DNA from: CAYTAP01 sp964435775
GTDB taxonomy: Bacteria; Planctomycetota; Phycisphaerae; Tepidisphaerales; Tepidisphaeraceae
NCBI GenBank assembly: GCA_964435775.1
Contig: CAYTAP010000026.1
Span: 1 to 34,920 of the forward strand
DNA: 34,920 nt
Direction of reading: 5' to 3'
Below, piece by piece: positions 7,775-16,007 of this stretch; position 1 is the first letter of the stretch, and each line of letters starts with the position of its first letter. The notes beneath the pieces are model-generated. The model searched no databases and was not told the origin of the DNA. It was given only the letters and a program-made list of their open reading frames with translations. The position numbers and the translations under genes are program-made.

Positions 7775-8890
7775 ATGGCTCACGACAATGACGCGACACT
7801 GAACACCAAGCCCCTCAAGGCGACGGCCGAAGCGGCGGCGCGAAAGAAGTATTTCGGCAAAACCATTGAACACATCGATATCACAAAAAATGCCGGGATC
7901 GTCCCGGTGGTCGAGGCGATGGGACACATGGCGTATTCCAGCCGGGATTTGCATCGGGCGGCCGACATTTATGACCGCATGCTCCGCGATACCGAATGCG
8001 GCGTGATTTTGACGCTGGCCGGGTCGCTGATCAGCGCGGGGTTGAAAAAAGTGTTCGTGGACATGATCCGCAACAACATGGTCGATGCGATCGTTTCGAC
8101 CGGGGCGAATCTCGTCGATCAGGATTTTTTCGAGGCGCTCGGTTTCCGGCATTACATGGCCGACGAGCAGTACAAGAGCGGGCTCTTTGACGGCGAATTG
8201 CGCGATCATGCGATTGACCGCATTTACGACACGCTGATCAGCGAGGATGAATTGCGGGTGTGCGATGAGGTGACGGGGAAGATCTTCGAGGACATGGAAC
8301 CCCGCGCCCACAGCAGCCGGGAAATGCTGCGGGAGTTTGGGGCGTATCTGGAGCGCAGTGGCGGCGCCAAGTGCGCCGACAGCATCATTTATGAGGCGTA
8401 TAAGCATGATGTGCCGCTGTTCGCGCCGGCGTTCAGCGATTGTTCGGCCGGTTTCGGGCTGGTGGCGCTGGCATCATCGCGCGGCGATTCGCCGAAGGCG
8501 ACGTGGGATGGCGGGAAGGATTTTTATGAACTGACGCAGATCAAGATCAAGAATCCACAGACGGGCCTCTTCATGATCGGCGGCGGTGTGCCGAAGAACT
8601 TCACGCAGGACATCGTCGTGGCGGCGGAGGTGCTGGGGCACGACGCCCCGATGCACAAATACGCAATCCAGGTGACGGTCGCCGATGTGCGCGATGGCGC
8701 GCTGAGTAGCTCGACTTTGAAAGAGGCGAGCAGTTGGGGGAAGGTGGATACGGTGTACGAGCAGATGGTTTATTCCGAAGCGACGCTCGCGGTGCCGCTC
8801 ATCGCGGGATATGCCTATCACAAGCAGGGATGGAAGAAGCGGCAGGCCAAGCGCTGGAGCCAGTTGCTGGAAGGCGCGGCGGTGGGGTGA
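7775..8890 (+). CDS. speY: Deoxyhypusine synthase family protein (SpeY-like polyamine enzyme)
   Basis: The 371-aa protein belongs to the deoxyhypusine synthase superfamily, NAD-dependent enzymes that transfer an aminobutyl group through a lysine imine. The catalytic motif EASSWGK is present with K323, matching the active-site SWGK of eukaryotic enzymes. The NAD-site segments STGANLVDQDF (108-118), PAFSDCSAGFG (218-228) and MIGGGVPKNF (267-276) are also seen. Bacteria lack the eIF5A substrate. Bacterial homologues have been linked to homospermidine-type or agmatine-derived long polyamines, which is the likely role here. The exact product cannot be read from the sequence. AGGAG at 7762-7766 supports the ATG at 7775. 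Nothing nearby belongs to polyamine metabolism. Confidence 0.86.
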   Translation: MAHDNDATLNTKPLKATAEAAARKKYFGKTIEHIDITKNAGIVPVVEAMGHMAYSSRDLHRAADIYDRMLRDTECGVILTLAGSLISAGLKKVFVDMIRNNMVDAIVSTGANLVDQDFFEALGFRHYMADEQYKSGLFDGELRDHAIDRIYDTLISEDELRVCDEVTGKIFEDMEPRAHSSREMLREFGAYLERSGGAKCADSIIYEAYKHDVPLFAPAFSDCSAGFGLVALASSRGDSPKATWDGGKDFYELTQIKIKNPQTGLFMIGGGVPKNFTQDIVVAAEVLGHDAPMHKYAIQVTVADVRDGALSSSTLKEASSWGKVDTVYEQMVYSEATLAVPLIAGYAYHKQGWKKRQAKRWSQLLEGAAVG

Positions 8891-8971
8891 GCGATGGGAA
8901 ACGCGAAACTCGGAATGCGGAATGGGGTGCGTTGCTTGATAAGTGTTTTGGGCAATTTGTGACGAGCTTTC

Positions 8972-9042
8972 GTAGGGTCCGTGGTAATCCGCGGACCATT
9001 GTTCCCTCGCCAAAATGGTCCGCGGAGTACCACGGACCCTAC
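8972..9042. repeat. 72-bp palindromic intergenic repeat, copy 3
   Basis: Left arm GTAGGGTCCGTGGTAATCCG, right arm ending CCACGGACCCTAC, and a loop unlike those of copies 1 and 2. It sits between two co-oriented genes, 20 bases before the lipoprotein start, so it is probably part of that gene's leader. Confidence 0.9.
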
Positions 9043-9062
9043 CCCATCGATCAGGAGTCTAG

Positions 9063-9710
9063 ATGCGATCAATCGTCAATACGCTTTTACTGGTGAGTTT
9101 CATTGGGTGCCTGGCCGCTTGCAGCACCACCTACTACTCCGTATGGCAGAAGCTGGGATGGGAAAAGCGCGACATCCTCGTCGATCGCGTCAAGGATGCG
9201 CGGGACGATCAGACGGCGGCCAAGGAACAATTCAAGACGACGCTCGAGCAGTTTCAGTCGTTGACCAACTTTCAGGGGGGCGATCTGGAGGCGAAGTACA
9301 AGAAGCTGAATAGCGAGTATGAAGCGTGCAAGAGCCGCGCCGAAGCGGTCAGCTCCCGCGTCGCGTCGATTGATTCGGTTGCCCAGGACATGTTCAAGGA
9401 ATGGAAGAACGAACTGGGCCAGTATGAGAACGCCGATCTGAAGCGCCGCAGCGCCCAGGAGCTTGAGGAGACCAAGGCCCGCTACGGGCAGCTCATCGCC
9501 GCGATGCGCAAGAGCGAATCGTCGATGCAGCCGGTGCTCAGCGCGTTCCATGACCAGGTGCTGTTTCTCAAGCACAACTTGAACGCCGCCGCGATCAGCT
9601 CATTGCAAACCACGGCCGCCGGGATTGATTCCGATGTGCAAAAGCTGATCAAGGACATGGAGGCGTCGATCAAGGAAGCGGACAGTTTCATCGGGCAGAT
9701 GAAATCGTAG
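9063..9710 (+). CDS. DUF2959-family lipoprotein
   Basis: The 215-aa protein begins with a lipoprotein signal peptide: two charged residues, a hydrophobic stretch, then lipobox LAAC with the acylated Cys at residue 20. The mature part is almost wholly alpha-helical and coiled-coil-like (EQFKTTLEQFQSL, YKKLNSEYEACKSRAEAVSSR, AQELEETKARYGQLIAAM). It contains the conserved YYSVWQKLGWEKRDILVDRV opening of the DUF2959 family, followed by KDARDDQ. The family is widespread in Gram-negative bacteria and uncharacterised. It is expected at the periplasmic face of a membrane. The leader between the SpeY-like gene and this gene is mostly the palindromic repeat. A 10-bp hairpin follows the stop. Confidence 0.86.
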   Translation: MRSIVNTLLLVSFIGCLAACSTTYYSVWQKLGWEKRDILVDRVKDARDDQTAAKEQFKTTLEQFQSLTNFQGGDLEAKYKKLNSEYEACKSRAEAVSSRVASIDSVAQDMFKEWKNELGQYENADLKRRSAQELEETKARYGQLIAAMRKSESSMQPVLSAFHDQVLFLKHNLNAAAISSLQTTAAGIDSDVQKLIKDMEASIKEADSFIGQMKS

Positions 9711-9732
9711 AAGTCGGGGCCGGCGACGCCGC

Positions 9733-9767
9733 GCCTCAGGCATGATGTGGCTGCGGTTGCCTGAGGC
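9733..9767 (+). terminator. Perfect 10-bp hairpin after the DUF2959 gene
   Basis: GCCTCAGGCA (9733-9742) pairs exactly with TGCCTGAGGC (9758-9767) across a 15-base loop, 22 bases after the stop. There is no T-run, so it may be a factor-dependent terminator, an mRNA stabiliser, or a regulatory hairpin of the following toxin-antitoxin operon. Confidence 0.45.
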
Positions 9768-9778
9768 CGCATGGGTGC

Positions 9779-9795
9779 GTACACTTGGGGTGTAC
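9779..9795 (+). promoter_or_regulatory. Candidate operator of the Phd-VapC operon
   Basis: A perfect inverted repeat GTACAC-TTGGG-GTGTAC lies 20 bases before the antitoxin start and just before its ribosome binding site (GAGGAG, 9803-9808). Toxin-antitoxin operons are usually autoregulated at such palindromes; autoregulation here is an inference. Confidence 0.5.
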
Positions 9796-9814
9796 ACATG
9801 TGAGGAGGATTGAA

Positions 9815-10054
9815 ATGGAGTCCATCAGCATCAAGACCGCGCGACAGCAATTCGCCAGGCTCGTTGATTCCGCGGAGCGCGGCCGCCGGGTGACGATCAC
9901 GCGCCGCGGCAAAGCCGTTGCCCAGATTGCGCCGGTGACATCCGCCAAGCGCCCGCGACTGCCCGATCTGACGTCATTTCGCGCGTCCCTTGGCAAGCCC
10001 GCCGGCAAATCCGCCGCAGGCATCCGTCACCTGCGTGAGCGGGAACGGTATTGA
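9815..10054 (+). CDS. Type II antitoxin, Phd/YefM family
   Basis: This 79-aa protein has the Phd fold: MESISIKTARQQFARLVDSA (helix-loop used in DNA binding), then GRRVTITRRGKAVAQIAPV, and a basic, flexible C-terminal tail (residues ~50-79) expected to wrap around and inhibit the toxin. The ATG at 9815 is preceded by GAGGAG at proper distance; an upstream in-frame start at 9785 would add residues through the operator. The toxin gene begins two bases after this stop. The pair is a typical stability or stress module; nothing shows which. Confidence 0.88.
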   Translation: MESISIKTARQQFARLVDSAERGRRVTITRRGKAVAQIAPVTSAKRPRLPDLTSFRASLGKPAGKSAAGIRHLRERERY

Positions 10055-10056
10055 CC

Positions 10057-10482
10057 ATGGCCTATCTCGACACCAGCATCCTGGGTTCGTATTACTGCCC
10101 CGAGGGCCTCAGTGCCGCGGTGAACCGGGTCATGGGCGAACTGGATGACGCCGCCATCAGTCCGCTGGTGGAAGTCGAGTTTTGCTCGCTCGTGGCGCTC
10201 AAGCTGCGCATGGGCGAGATGACTCGCCCCGCCGCGCAAAGGGCGCTGGCGCTCTTTCGCCAGCACCTGGCCGATGGGTATTACGATGTCCTGGAGATCG
10301 GCCCGCGCGAGTATGACACAGCCCGCGCCTGGCTTTCCAGCTTCCACACGACGCTGCGTACCTTGGATGCGTTGCATCTGGCTTGTGCATTTGTTCATGG
10401 CGAGTGCTTCTGGACAAGCGACAAGCCTTTGGCTCGTGCAGCCAAGGTGCTGAGCGTCGATTGCAAACTCATCGCCCTATAG
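10057..10482 (+). CDS. vapC: VapC-type PIN-domain toxin (ribonuclease)
   Basis: This 141-aa PIN-domain nuclease carries the four conserved acidic residues: D5 (AYLDTSIL), E41 (VEVEFCSL), D104 (RTLDALHLA) and D122 (FWTSDKPLARAA). They coordinate the metal for RNA cleavage; family members usually cut tRNA or rRNA. The length is normal and all residues are intact, so the toxin is probably functional. The gene starts two bases after the antitoxin stop (ATG 10057), giving coupled translation. The target RNA is unknown. A decayed palindromic repeat lies directly after the stop. Confidence 0.9.
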   Translation: MAYLDTSILGSYYCPEGLSAAVNRVMGELDDAAISPLVEVEFCSLVALKLRMGEMTRPAAQRALALFRQHLADGYYDVLEIGPREYDTARAWLSSFHTTLRTLDALHLACAFVHGECFWTSDKPLARAAKVLSVDCKLIAL

Positions 10483-10486
10483 TTTT

Positions 10487-10520
10487 GTAGGGTTTGTAGT
10501 ACCCGGCGGACCATTGCCGC
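10487..10520. repeat. Decayed copy of the 72-bp palindromic repeat (left arm)
   Basis: GTAGGGTTTGTAGTACCCGG followed by CGGACCATTGCCGC matches the left arm of copies 1-3 with several substitutions. The right arm is no longer recognisable in the following 50 bases. It lies between convergent genes. Confidence 0.6.
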
Positions 10521-10578
10521 AATCTCAACAAGGGCCTGTGGAGCATCGCGGGCCCACCATTGAACAGATCGAAAGGGA

Positions 10579-11952
10579 TCAACCCACCGCGAATTCCCGC
10601 GGCTGGTCGATGATGCGCAGGCAGACGGTGGGCGCGTTGATCGTGGGGAGCTGATTGATTTTGTGGACGGCCGTCTGCATCGCGCCTTCGTTGGCGGCGT
10701 GGGTTGTGATGACGACGGGGACGGAATGCCCGTCGCTGAGTTCATGTTGAAGGATGGCGCTGAGGGAGATGCCCTGCTGGCCAAGGATTTGGGTGATTTG
10801 CGCCAACACGCCCGGCTGGTCCTGCGCCATGAGGCGGAGGTAATAGCGGGAGTGCAGGTCGGTGAAGGGGAGAAGGCGCGCCGATGCGATGTCGTTGGAA
10901 AAGATCGGCAATTGTTTGAATGCCAGCGTCGTGAGGCCAAGGGCGGTGTTGACGAGGTCGGCGACGACGGCGCTGGCGGTGGGCATCCGCCCGGCGCCCC
11001 GGCCGTAAAAGAGGGCGTGCCCGACGGCGTGCCCGAAGAGGCTGATCGCGTTGAACGATCCTGACACGTCGGCCAGGACATCGCTTTTGTGAACCAACGT
11101 CGGATGAACCCGCAGGCAGAGGCTGCCGGGGGTGCTCGATTGCTTGTCGGCGGCGCTCGATAGAACCGGCGAGGATTTGCGATCCGCGATCGCCAGGAGC
11201 TTGATGACGTAGCCGAGCTCCCCGGCGTAGGTGATGTCCAGCGGATCGAGGGTGTCGATCCCCTCGACGTGGATGTCCGATTCGCTGACGCGCGCGTTGA
11301 ACGCCAGCCCGGCGAGGATGGCGAGCTTTTGCGCCGCATCCCGCCCGGAGACATCCATCGTCGGATCGGCCTCGGCGAAGCCCGCTTGTTGCGCCTCGGC
11401 CAGCGCCTGGGCATAGGTCGCGCCGTGTCGGGTCATCTTCGTGAGGATGAAATTGCAGGTGCCGTTGACGATGCCGACGAGGGCGTCAATCCGGTTGGCG
11501 ATAAGGGAATGAAGCAGGGCGTTGATGATCGGGACACCGCCGCCGCAGGAGGCTTCGAAGGCGATGGCGGTCTGATGCGCCTGTGCGAGGCGGAATAAAT
11601 CCCCTCCGCGCTGGGCGAGCAGCGATTTGTTGGCGGTGATGACGGGCTTGCCGGCCTGCAACGCCGTTTGCACATACTGACCGGCCGGGTCGATGCCGCC
11701 GATCAACTCGATGACGATTTTCACGTCGGGATCGGCAATGGCGGCGGGCGCGTCAGTGGAGACGCGCACGGGCTTGCCGTCGATCTCCAGCGGACGCTGT
11801 TTGGAAGGATCCCGAACCACGATGTGGCGAAGATCGAAGCTCAGGCCGGTGCGGCGGCGCAGGAGTGCGGCGTCGCGCGTCAGCAAATCCACCACGCCGC
11901 GCCCGACAACGCCGCAACCCAACAGAGCAATACCAATGGATCGTTCTGGCAT
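10579..11952 (-). CDS. hom: Homoserine dehydrogenase
   Basis: Hom reduces aspartate semialdehyde to homoserine, the branch point to threonine, methionine and isoleucine. The 457-aa protein has an N-terminal Rossmann domain (IGIALLGCGVVGRGV, residues ~6-20) and then VIELIGGIDPAG. The substrate/catalytic domain includes TANKSLLA, the NGTCNFIL motif and GRDAAQKLAILAG with the catalytic Lys. A C-terminal ACT domain (YYLRLMAQDQPGVLAQITQI, ~residues 345-430) is expected to bind threonine for feedback inhibition. The ATG at 11952 was chosen because it precedes the Rossmann strand directly; a TTG at 11973 would add seven residues. No thrB, thrC or lysC is adjacent. It may be co-transcribed with the upstream minus-strand gene. 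Confidence 0.96.
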   Translation of the reverse strand: MPERSIGIALLGCGVVGRGVVDLLTRDAALLRRRTGLSFDLRHIVVRDPSKQRPLEIDGKPVRVSTDAPAAIADPDVKIVIELIGGIDPAGQYVQTALQAGKPVITANKSLLAQRGGDLFRLAQAHQTAIAFEASCGGGVPIINALLHSLIANRIDALVGIVNGTCNFILTKMTRHGATYAQALAEAQQAGFAEADPTMDVSGRDAAQKLAILAGLAFNARVSESDIHVEGIDTLDPLDITYAGELGYVIKLLAIADRKSSPVLSSAADKQSSTPGSLCLRVHPTLVHKSDVLADVSGSFNAISLFGHAVGHALFYGRGAGRMPTASAVVADLVNTALGLTTLAFKQLPIFSNDIASARLLPFTDLHSRYYLRLMAQDQPGVLAQITQILGQQGISLSAILQHELSDGHSVPVVITTHAANEGAMQTAVHKINQLPTINAPTVCLRIIDQPREFAVG

Positions 11953-12021
11953 GATGAGGGATGGTAAATGCAAAAGGAGATTTGTGGAACAGCAGTGGTG
12001 GAAACGATGCGCGAATGCCGG

Positions 12022-13236
12022 CTACTGGACCTGATTGGCGGAGGCCTTGAGCAGTTGGGCGCGGAGGCGTTCGATCTGCCGGGCGCGGGTTTGGGGGTTG
12101 GCGTCGGCGTCGAAGGTCAGGGGCTCGGCGGTTTGGCTCTTCAGTTGCGTGAAGGCGATATGGCGAAGCCTGGTGTCGGTGCTGTCCAGGCAGTTGAGGA
12201 GAAACGCGGGGCTGTTTCGCATCTCCTTGACCTGTTCGGCGCTGAGGGTTTGATAGGGAACGAGCAATTCATCGATGCGGGCGTTTTGCTCGGGCGAGAG
12301 GGTGTGGCGATCGAGGTGCATCAATTCGACGGCGGCGGCGGGCCCCAGTTCGCGCAGTGCATTGACGGCGGCCTGACGATCGGCAATCCGACGGGCGCCC
12401 AGTTGCCGCACCAGCGCCTGAATCTTTTGGTTCATTGCCGGATCGGCATGAATCTCAGTGGCGAAAACCTGCCACGCGACGGCCGGCTCGATCCCGAAGA
12501 TCGCGCTGGCCTGATGCAGGTCGCGCATGATGGGTTCGAAATAGGTGGCCATTTCGCGGGGGTGCGCGCGGATGAGCTCCGTGATGTTGTCGGCCGACAG
12601 CTTGATGTCCACGGTCGTCTTGGCGCCTTCCTCGCTCACGGCGCGGACATAAAACTTCACCGCGCCCTCGGCATCGGGATCATCCATGCGGGCCATGCGG
12701 GCGGGCAGGTTCTGGATGAGGGAGATGCTGATGTCCTCGCCGGGTTTTTCGATGTCGCGGGCGATTTGCAGGTATTGGGGGCTGGCGAAAATTTGGGTGC
12801 GGACATCGATGACATCCGCGCGGGCGGTGTCTTCATGGATCAAGGTGAGGGACTGAACGCCGGTGATGCCCCGGACGGGGCTTTGACGGACGCTGAGGCT
12901 CGCTTCGCCGGGGATGCCGTCGAGCTTCAATCGGACGGCGCCGCGGGTGGTGGGCATTTGCGTGCGGATGTCGAGGTCATTGTCAACGATGGAGAATTGA
13001 GCCACCTTGAGGACATCCACCGTTCCGATGGAGGTCAGGGGGCGCAACCTCGCTTCGAGTTGGCTGGCCGCCTCCTGTTTGAGGGAGGCGAGGTCGGCTT
13101 TTGGTAATGAAGCGGCGGCGTCCGGGGAAGCCCCGACGGCCGGGCGCGAGGCGGGCGGAGCGGCATGGGATGATGCGGTGAATGCCAATCCCAGCACGCC
13201 CATCCGTATCATTGACGAGCAAAAGAGATCGCCCAT
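12022..13236 (-). CDS. Exported protein of unknown function
   Basis: I do not recognise a family. The ~404-aa product starts with a likely signal peptide: MGDLFCSSMIRMGVLGLAFT, then ASSHAAPPA as a possible signal-peptidase I site. A Pro/Ala-rich linker follows, then a mixed alpha/beta region (about residues 70-240; VRLKLDGIPGEASLSVRQSP, DVIDVRTQIFASPQYLQIAR) and a helical C-terminal half (240-404) with HEAT-like helices (RQAAVNALRELGPAAAVELM, TDTRLRHIAFTQL). This resembles other exported planctomycete helical-repeat proteins. The ATG at 13236 is chosen to give a signal peptide; 13212 is an alternative. It precedes hom by 69 bases on the same strand. Confidence 0.6.
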   Translation of the reverse strand: MGDLFCSSMIRMGVLGLAFTASSHAAPPASRPAVGASPDAAASLPKADLASLKQEAASQLEARLRPLTSIGTVDVLKVAQFSIVDNDLDIRTQMPTTRGAVRLKLDGIPGEASLSVRQSPVRGITGVQSLTLIHEDTARADVIDVRTQIFASPQYLQIARDIEKPGEDISISLIQNLPARMARMDDPDAEGAVKFYVRAVSEEGAKTTVDIKLSADNITELIRAHPREMATYFEPIMRDLHQASAIFGIEPAVAWQVFATEIHADPAMNQKIQALVRQLGARRIADRQAAVNALRELGPAAAVELMHLDRHTLSPEQNARIDELLVPYQTLSAEQVKEMRNSPAFLLNCLDSTDTRLRHIAFTQLKSQTAEPLTFDADANPQTRARQIERLRAQLLKASANQVQ

Positions 13237-13529
13237 GCCCGACAATATCCGCCGGCTATGCGGGAGATGGGGTAATTTGCGGTCTGCAGAACGCATGGGA
13301 GCAGCTTACCTCATGGGTGCGTGTGGCGTACGGGATTATAGGCAATTGCGCCTGACCACAGCGATCTCGAGCGCCTGCCGGGCGGCTGTACTTGTCCAAC
13401 ACGCCCAACAATGCGACGATAGGCGAATGGCGGTTCGATGCGGCTCGGGCGGTTGGCGTTGTTGTCGATTGACCAAGGGACAACGCGAGCCGCTTTCGTT
13501 GATCCGAACCGCTTCCATTACTCAGTAAT

Positions 13530-15329
13530 ATGCAAGGACGTATGCAGATTCGCAATTTTTCGATAGTCGCCCACATTGACCACGGGAAATCCACGCTTTC
13601 CGACCGGCTGCTCATGCGCGCTGGCGCCATCACCGAGCGCGAGTTCAAGGAACAGATTCTCGACGACATGGACTTGGAACGTGAGCGGGGGATCACGATC
13701 AAGGCGTCGGCGGTCACCGTCTTCTATAAGCACAATGGGGAGGACTATATGCTGAACTTCATCGATACGCCGGGGCATGTCGATTTTCACTATGAAGTGC
13801 AAAAGGCGCTCCAGGCGTGCGAGGGGGCGATCCTCGTGGTCGATTCCACGCAGGGGGTGCAGGCGCAGACGGTCGCCAACGCCTATGCGGCGCTGGAGGC
13901 GGGGCTTGAGATCATCCCCGTCATTAACAAGATCGATTTGCCCAGCGCGCGCTCGATTGAGGTGGCTGAGGAGGTGGAGCAGGTCCTTGGCTTCGCGGCC
14001 GAGGATTGCATCCCGGTGTCGGCCAAGACGGGACAGGGGATCGATGAACTGCTGGGCCAGTTGTGTGACAAGCTGCCTGGCCCGCGCGGACTTGCCGATG
14101 CGCCGACGAGGGCGCTGATCTTCGACAGCATCTACGACGACTATCGCGGCGTGATCGTGTACGTCCGCGTCGTGGACGGTGACTTGCGCAAGGGGCAGAA
14201 GATTCGGCTGATGGGGAACAAGAAAGAATACCTGATCACGGAGATGGGCAAGCTGATGCCCCGCCCGAAGCTGGTGGAGCGGATCGGGACGGGGGAGGTG
14301 GGGTATATCGTCGCGTCGATCAAGGATTTGCATGATGTGCGGATCGGCGACACCGTGACTGATGCGACGAACCTGGCCAAGGAGGCGTTGCCGGGCTATC
14401 GCCCAATCCAGCAGATGGTCTATTGCGATTTTTATCCGGGTGGCAAGACGCAATATGACGAGCTCCGCGATGCGATGGACCGACTGCAACTGAACGATTC
14501 GAGCTTCACATTTTCGCCCGAAAGCTCCGACGCACTGGGGTTCGGCTTCCGCTGCGGATTTCTCGGGCTGCTCCACATGGAGATCATCCAGGAGCGTCTC
14601 GAGCGAGAGTTCAACATCGAGGTGGTGCAGACCGCTCCGACGGTGACGTATGAGATCAAGCTGACCGATGGAAGCATCGTGAAAATCGATGCCCCCAGCG
14701 AATTGCCGAATCTCACCGTCGTCGAGGAAATCCGCGAGCCATACATTGCGATGAACCTGATCGTCCCCGGCGACAGCGTCGGCGCGATCATGAAGTTGTG
14801 CGAGGACCGGCGGGGGATTTACAAGAAGACCGAGTACATTGGCGCGACCCGCGTCATCCTCGTCTATGAGATTCCGCTGGCCGAGGTCATTTACGATTTT
14901 TATGACCGGTTGAAGAGCGCCACGCGAGGCTACGGCACGATGGACTATGACCTGCTCGGCTTCCGGGCGGGGAATCTCGTCAAGCTCGACATCCTCGTCA
15001 ACGGAGATCGTGTGGATGCGCTGAGCGTGATCGTTCACCGGGATGATGCCGAGAACCGGGGTCGCAAGCTGCTCGTTCGGCTGAAAAAGGAGATCGACCG
15101 GCATCTGTTTGAGATTCCGCTCCAGGCGGCGATCGGGGGAAAGATCGTGGCGCGGGAGACGATCAAGTCGGTGGGCAAGAACGTGACGGCCAAGTGCTAC
15201 GGCGGCGACGTCAGCCGAAAGCGAAAGCTGCTGGAAAAGCAGAAGGAAGGCAAGAAGCGGATGAAGCGGGTGGGGTCGGTGGACATTCCGCAGGAGGCGT
15301 TCATGGCGGTGCTGGAAAGCGGGGATTGA
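13530..15329 (+). CDS. lepA: Elongation factor 4 (LepA) GTPase
   Basis: LepA/EF4 is a ribosome-bound translational GTPase thought to assist initiation/assembly or back-translocation. The 599-aa protein has G1 AHIDHGKST (14-22), the switch I segment ERERGITIKA, G3 DTPGH (79-83), G4 NKID (133-136) and G5 SAKTG. Domains II, III and V follow, ending in the LepA-specific C-terminal domain (KKIDRHLFEIPLQAAIGGK-like stretch, then GKNVTAKCYGGDVSRKRKLL). Length and motifs are complete. The start may be ATG 13530 or the in-frame ATG at 13542, which has AAGGA unusually close. The next gene starts three bases after the stop, implying co-transcription. Confidence 0.97.
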   Translation: MQGRMQIRNFSIVAHIDHGKSTLSDRLLMRAGAITEREFKEQILDDMDLERERGITIKASAVTVFYKHNGEDYMLNFIDTPGHVDFHYEVQKALQACEGAILVVDSTQGVQAQTVANAYAALEAGLEIIPVINKIDLPSARSIEVAEEVEQVLGFAAEDCIPVSAKTGQGIDELLGQLCDKLPGPRGLADAPTRALIFDSIYDDYRGVIVYVRVVDGDLRKGQKIRLMGNKKEYLITEMGKLMPRPKLVERIGTGEVGYIVASIKDLHDVRIGDTVTDATNLAKEALPGYRPIQQMVYCDFYPGGKTQYDELRDAMDRLQLNDSSFTFSPESSDALGFGFRCGFLGLLHMEIIQERLEREFNIEVVQTAPTVTYEIKLTDGSIVKIDAPSELPNLTVVEEIREPYIAMNLIVPGDSVGAIMKLCEDRRGIYKKTEYIGATRVILVYEIPLAEVIYDFYDRLKSATRGYGTMDYDLLGFRAGNLVKLDILVNGDRVDALSVIVHRDDAENRGRKLLVRLKKEIDRHLFEIPLQAAIGGKIVARETIKSVGKNVTAKCYGGDVSRKRKLLEKQKEGKKRMKRVGSVDIPQEAFMAVLESGD

Positions 15330-15332
15330 CCG

Positions 15333-15944
15333 GTGGCGGGCAACAATCGTCGAAAATCCGCGCCGGGTGTTTTTTCGCTGCTGCTGCTCGTGGGCGTGCT
15401 GGCGGCGGCGGCCTTCGCGGCGGGATATCGCGCGGGGCATGGGGGTTTTTCAGGACTCATCGGTCAATCCCCCACTGCCCCGGTCAGCCCGGTCAGCGTC
15501 AGCGAGGCCCGCTGCTATTTTTCGCCGCGCGGCGGATGCACCGATGCGATCGTTGCGCAATTGAACGACGCCAAACAATCGGTTCATGTCCAGGCGTATT
15601 CGTTCACATCCAGCCCGATCGCCAAGGCGCTGGTGGCCGCGGCGCAGCGCGGCGTGAAGGTTGAAGTGGTGCTCGACAAGAGCCAGCGATCGGAACGATA
15701 CACCGAGGCGGATTTTCTGGCGCATGCGAACGTTCCCACCTGGATCGACGCCAGACACGCGATCGCGCACAACAAAATCATGTATGTTGATGGGAATACG
15801 ATCATCACCGGCAGCTGCAACTGCACGAAGGCGGCCGAGGAGAAGAACGCCGAGAACGTGCTGATGCTGGCGAACGTGCCGGAAATTTATGCGGCGTATG
15901 AGGCGAACTTTCAGACGCACCTCGCCCACTCCGAGCGGTATTGA
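15333..15944 (+). CDS. Membrane-anchored or exported PLD-family nuclease (Nuc-like)
   Basis: This 203-aa protein has one phospholipase-D-type catalytic motif, H146-N-K148 followed by four residues and D153 (HNKIMYVDG), then the GSCN stretch. Single-HKD proteins of this size dimerise and act as EDTA-resistant non-specific endonucleases (Nuc type). Residues ~13-32 are a hydrophobic segment that is either a signal peptide or a membrane anchor, so the catalytic domain probably faces the periplasm. The segment CYFSPRGGCTDAIVAQLNDA matches the start of Nuc-like domains. The GTG start at 15333 lies three bases after the lepA stop. A role in DNA degradation or scavenging is inferred; the pairing with lepA has no obvious reason. 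Confidence 0.85.
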   Translation: MAGNNRRKSAPGVFSLLLLVGVLAAAAFAAGYRAGHGGFSGLIGQSPTAPVSPVSVSEARCYFSPRGGCTDAIVAQLNDAKQSVHVQAYSFTSSPIAKALVAAAQRGVKVEVVLDKSQRSERYTEADFLAHANVPTWIDARHAIAHNKIMYVDGNTIITGSCNCTKAAEEKNAENVLMLANVPEIYAAYEANFQTHLAHSERY

Positions 15945-16007
15945 GACTTTCCCGACCTGGCGAGCCGACTTCCCACCCGTCCGTCCATTGACGACCCGGA
16001 CGAATTG

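Noticed and set aside
13518..15440. 640-residue minus-strand frame opposite lepA
   Set aside because: It is antisense to a complete LepA; the His/Arg-rich composition is typical of reverse-frame translation.
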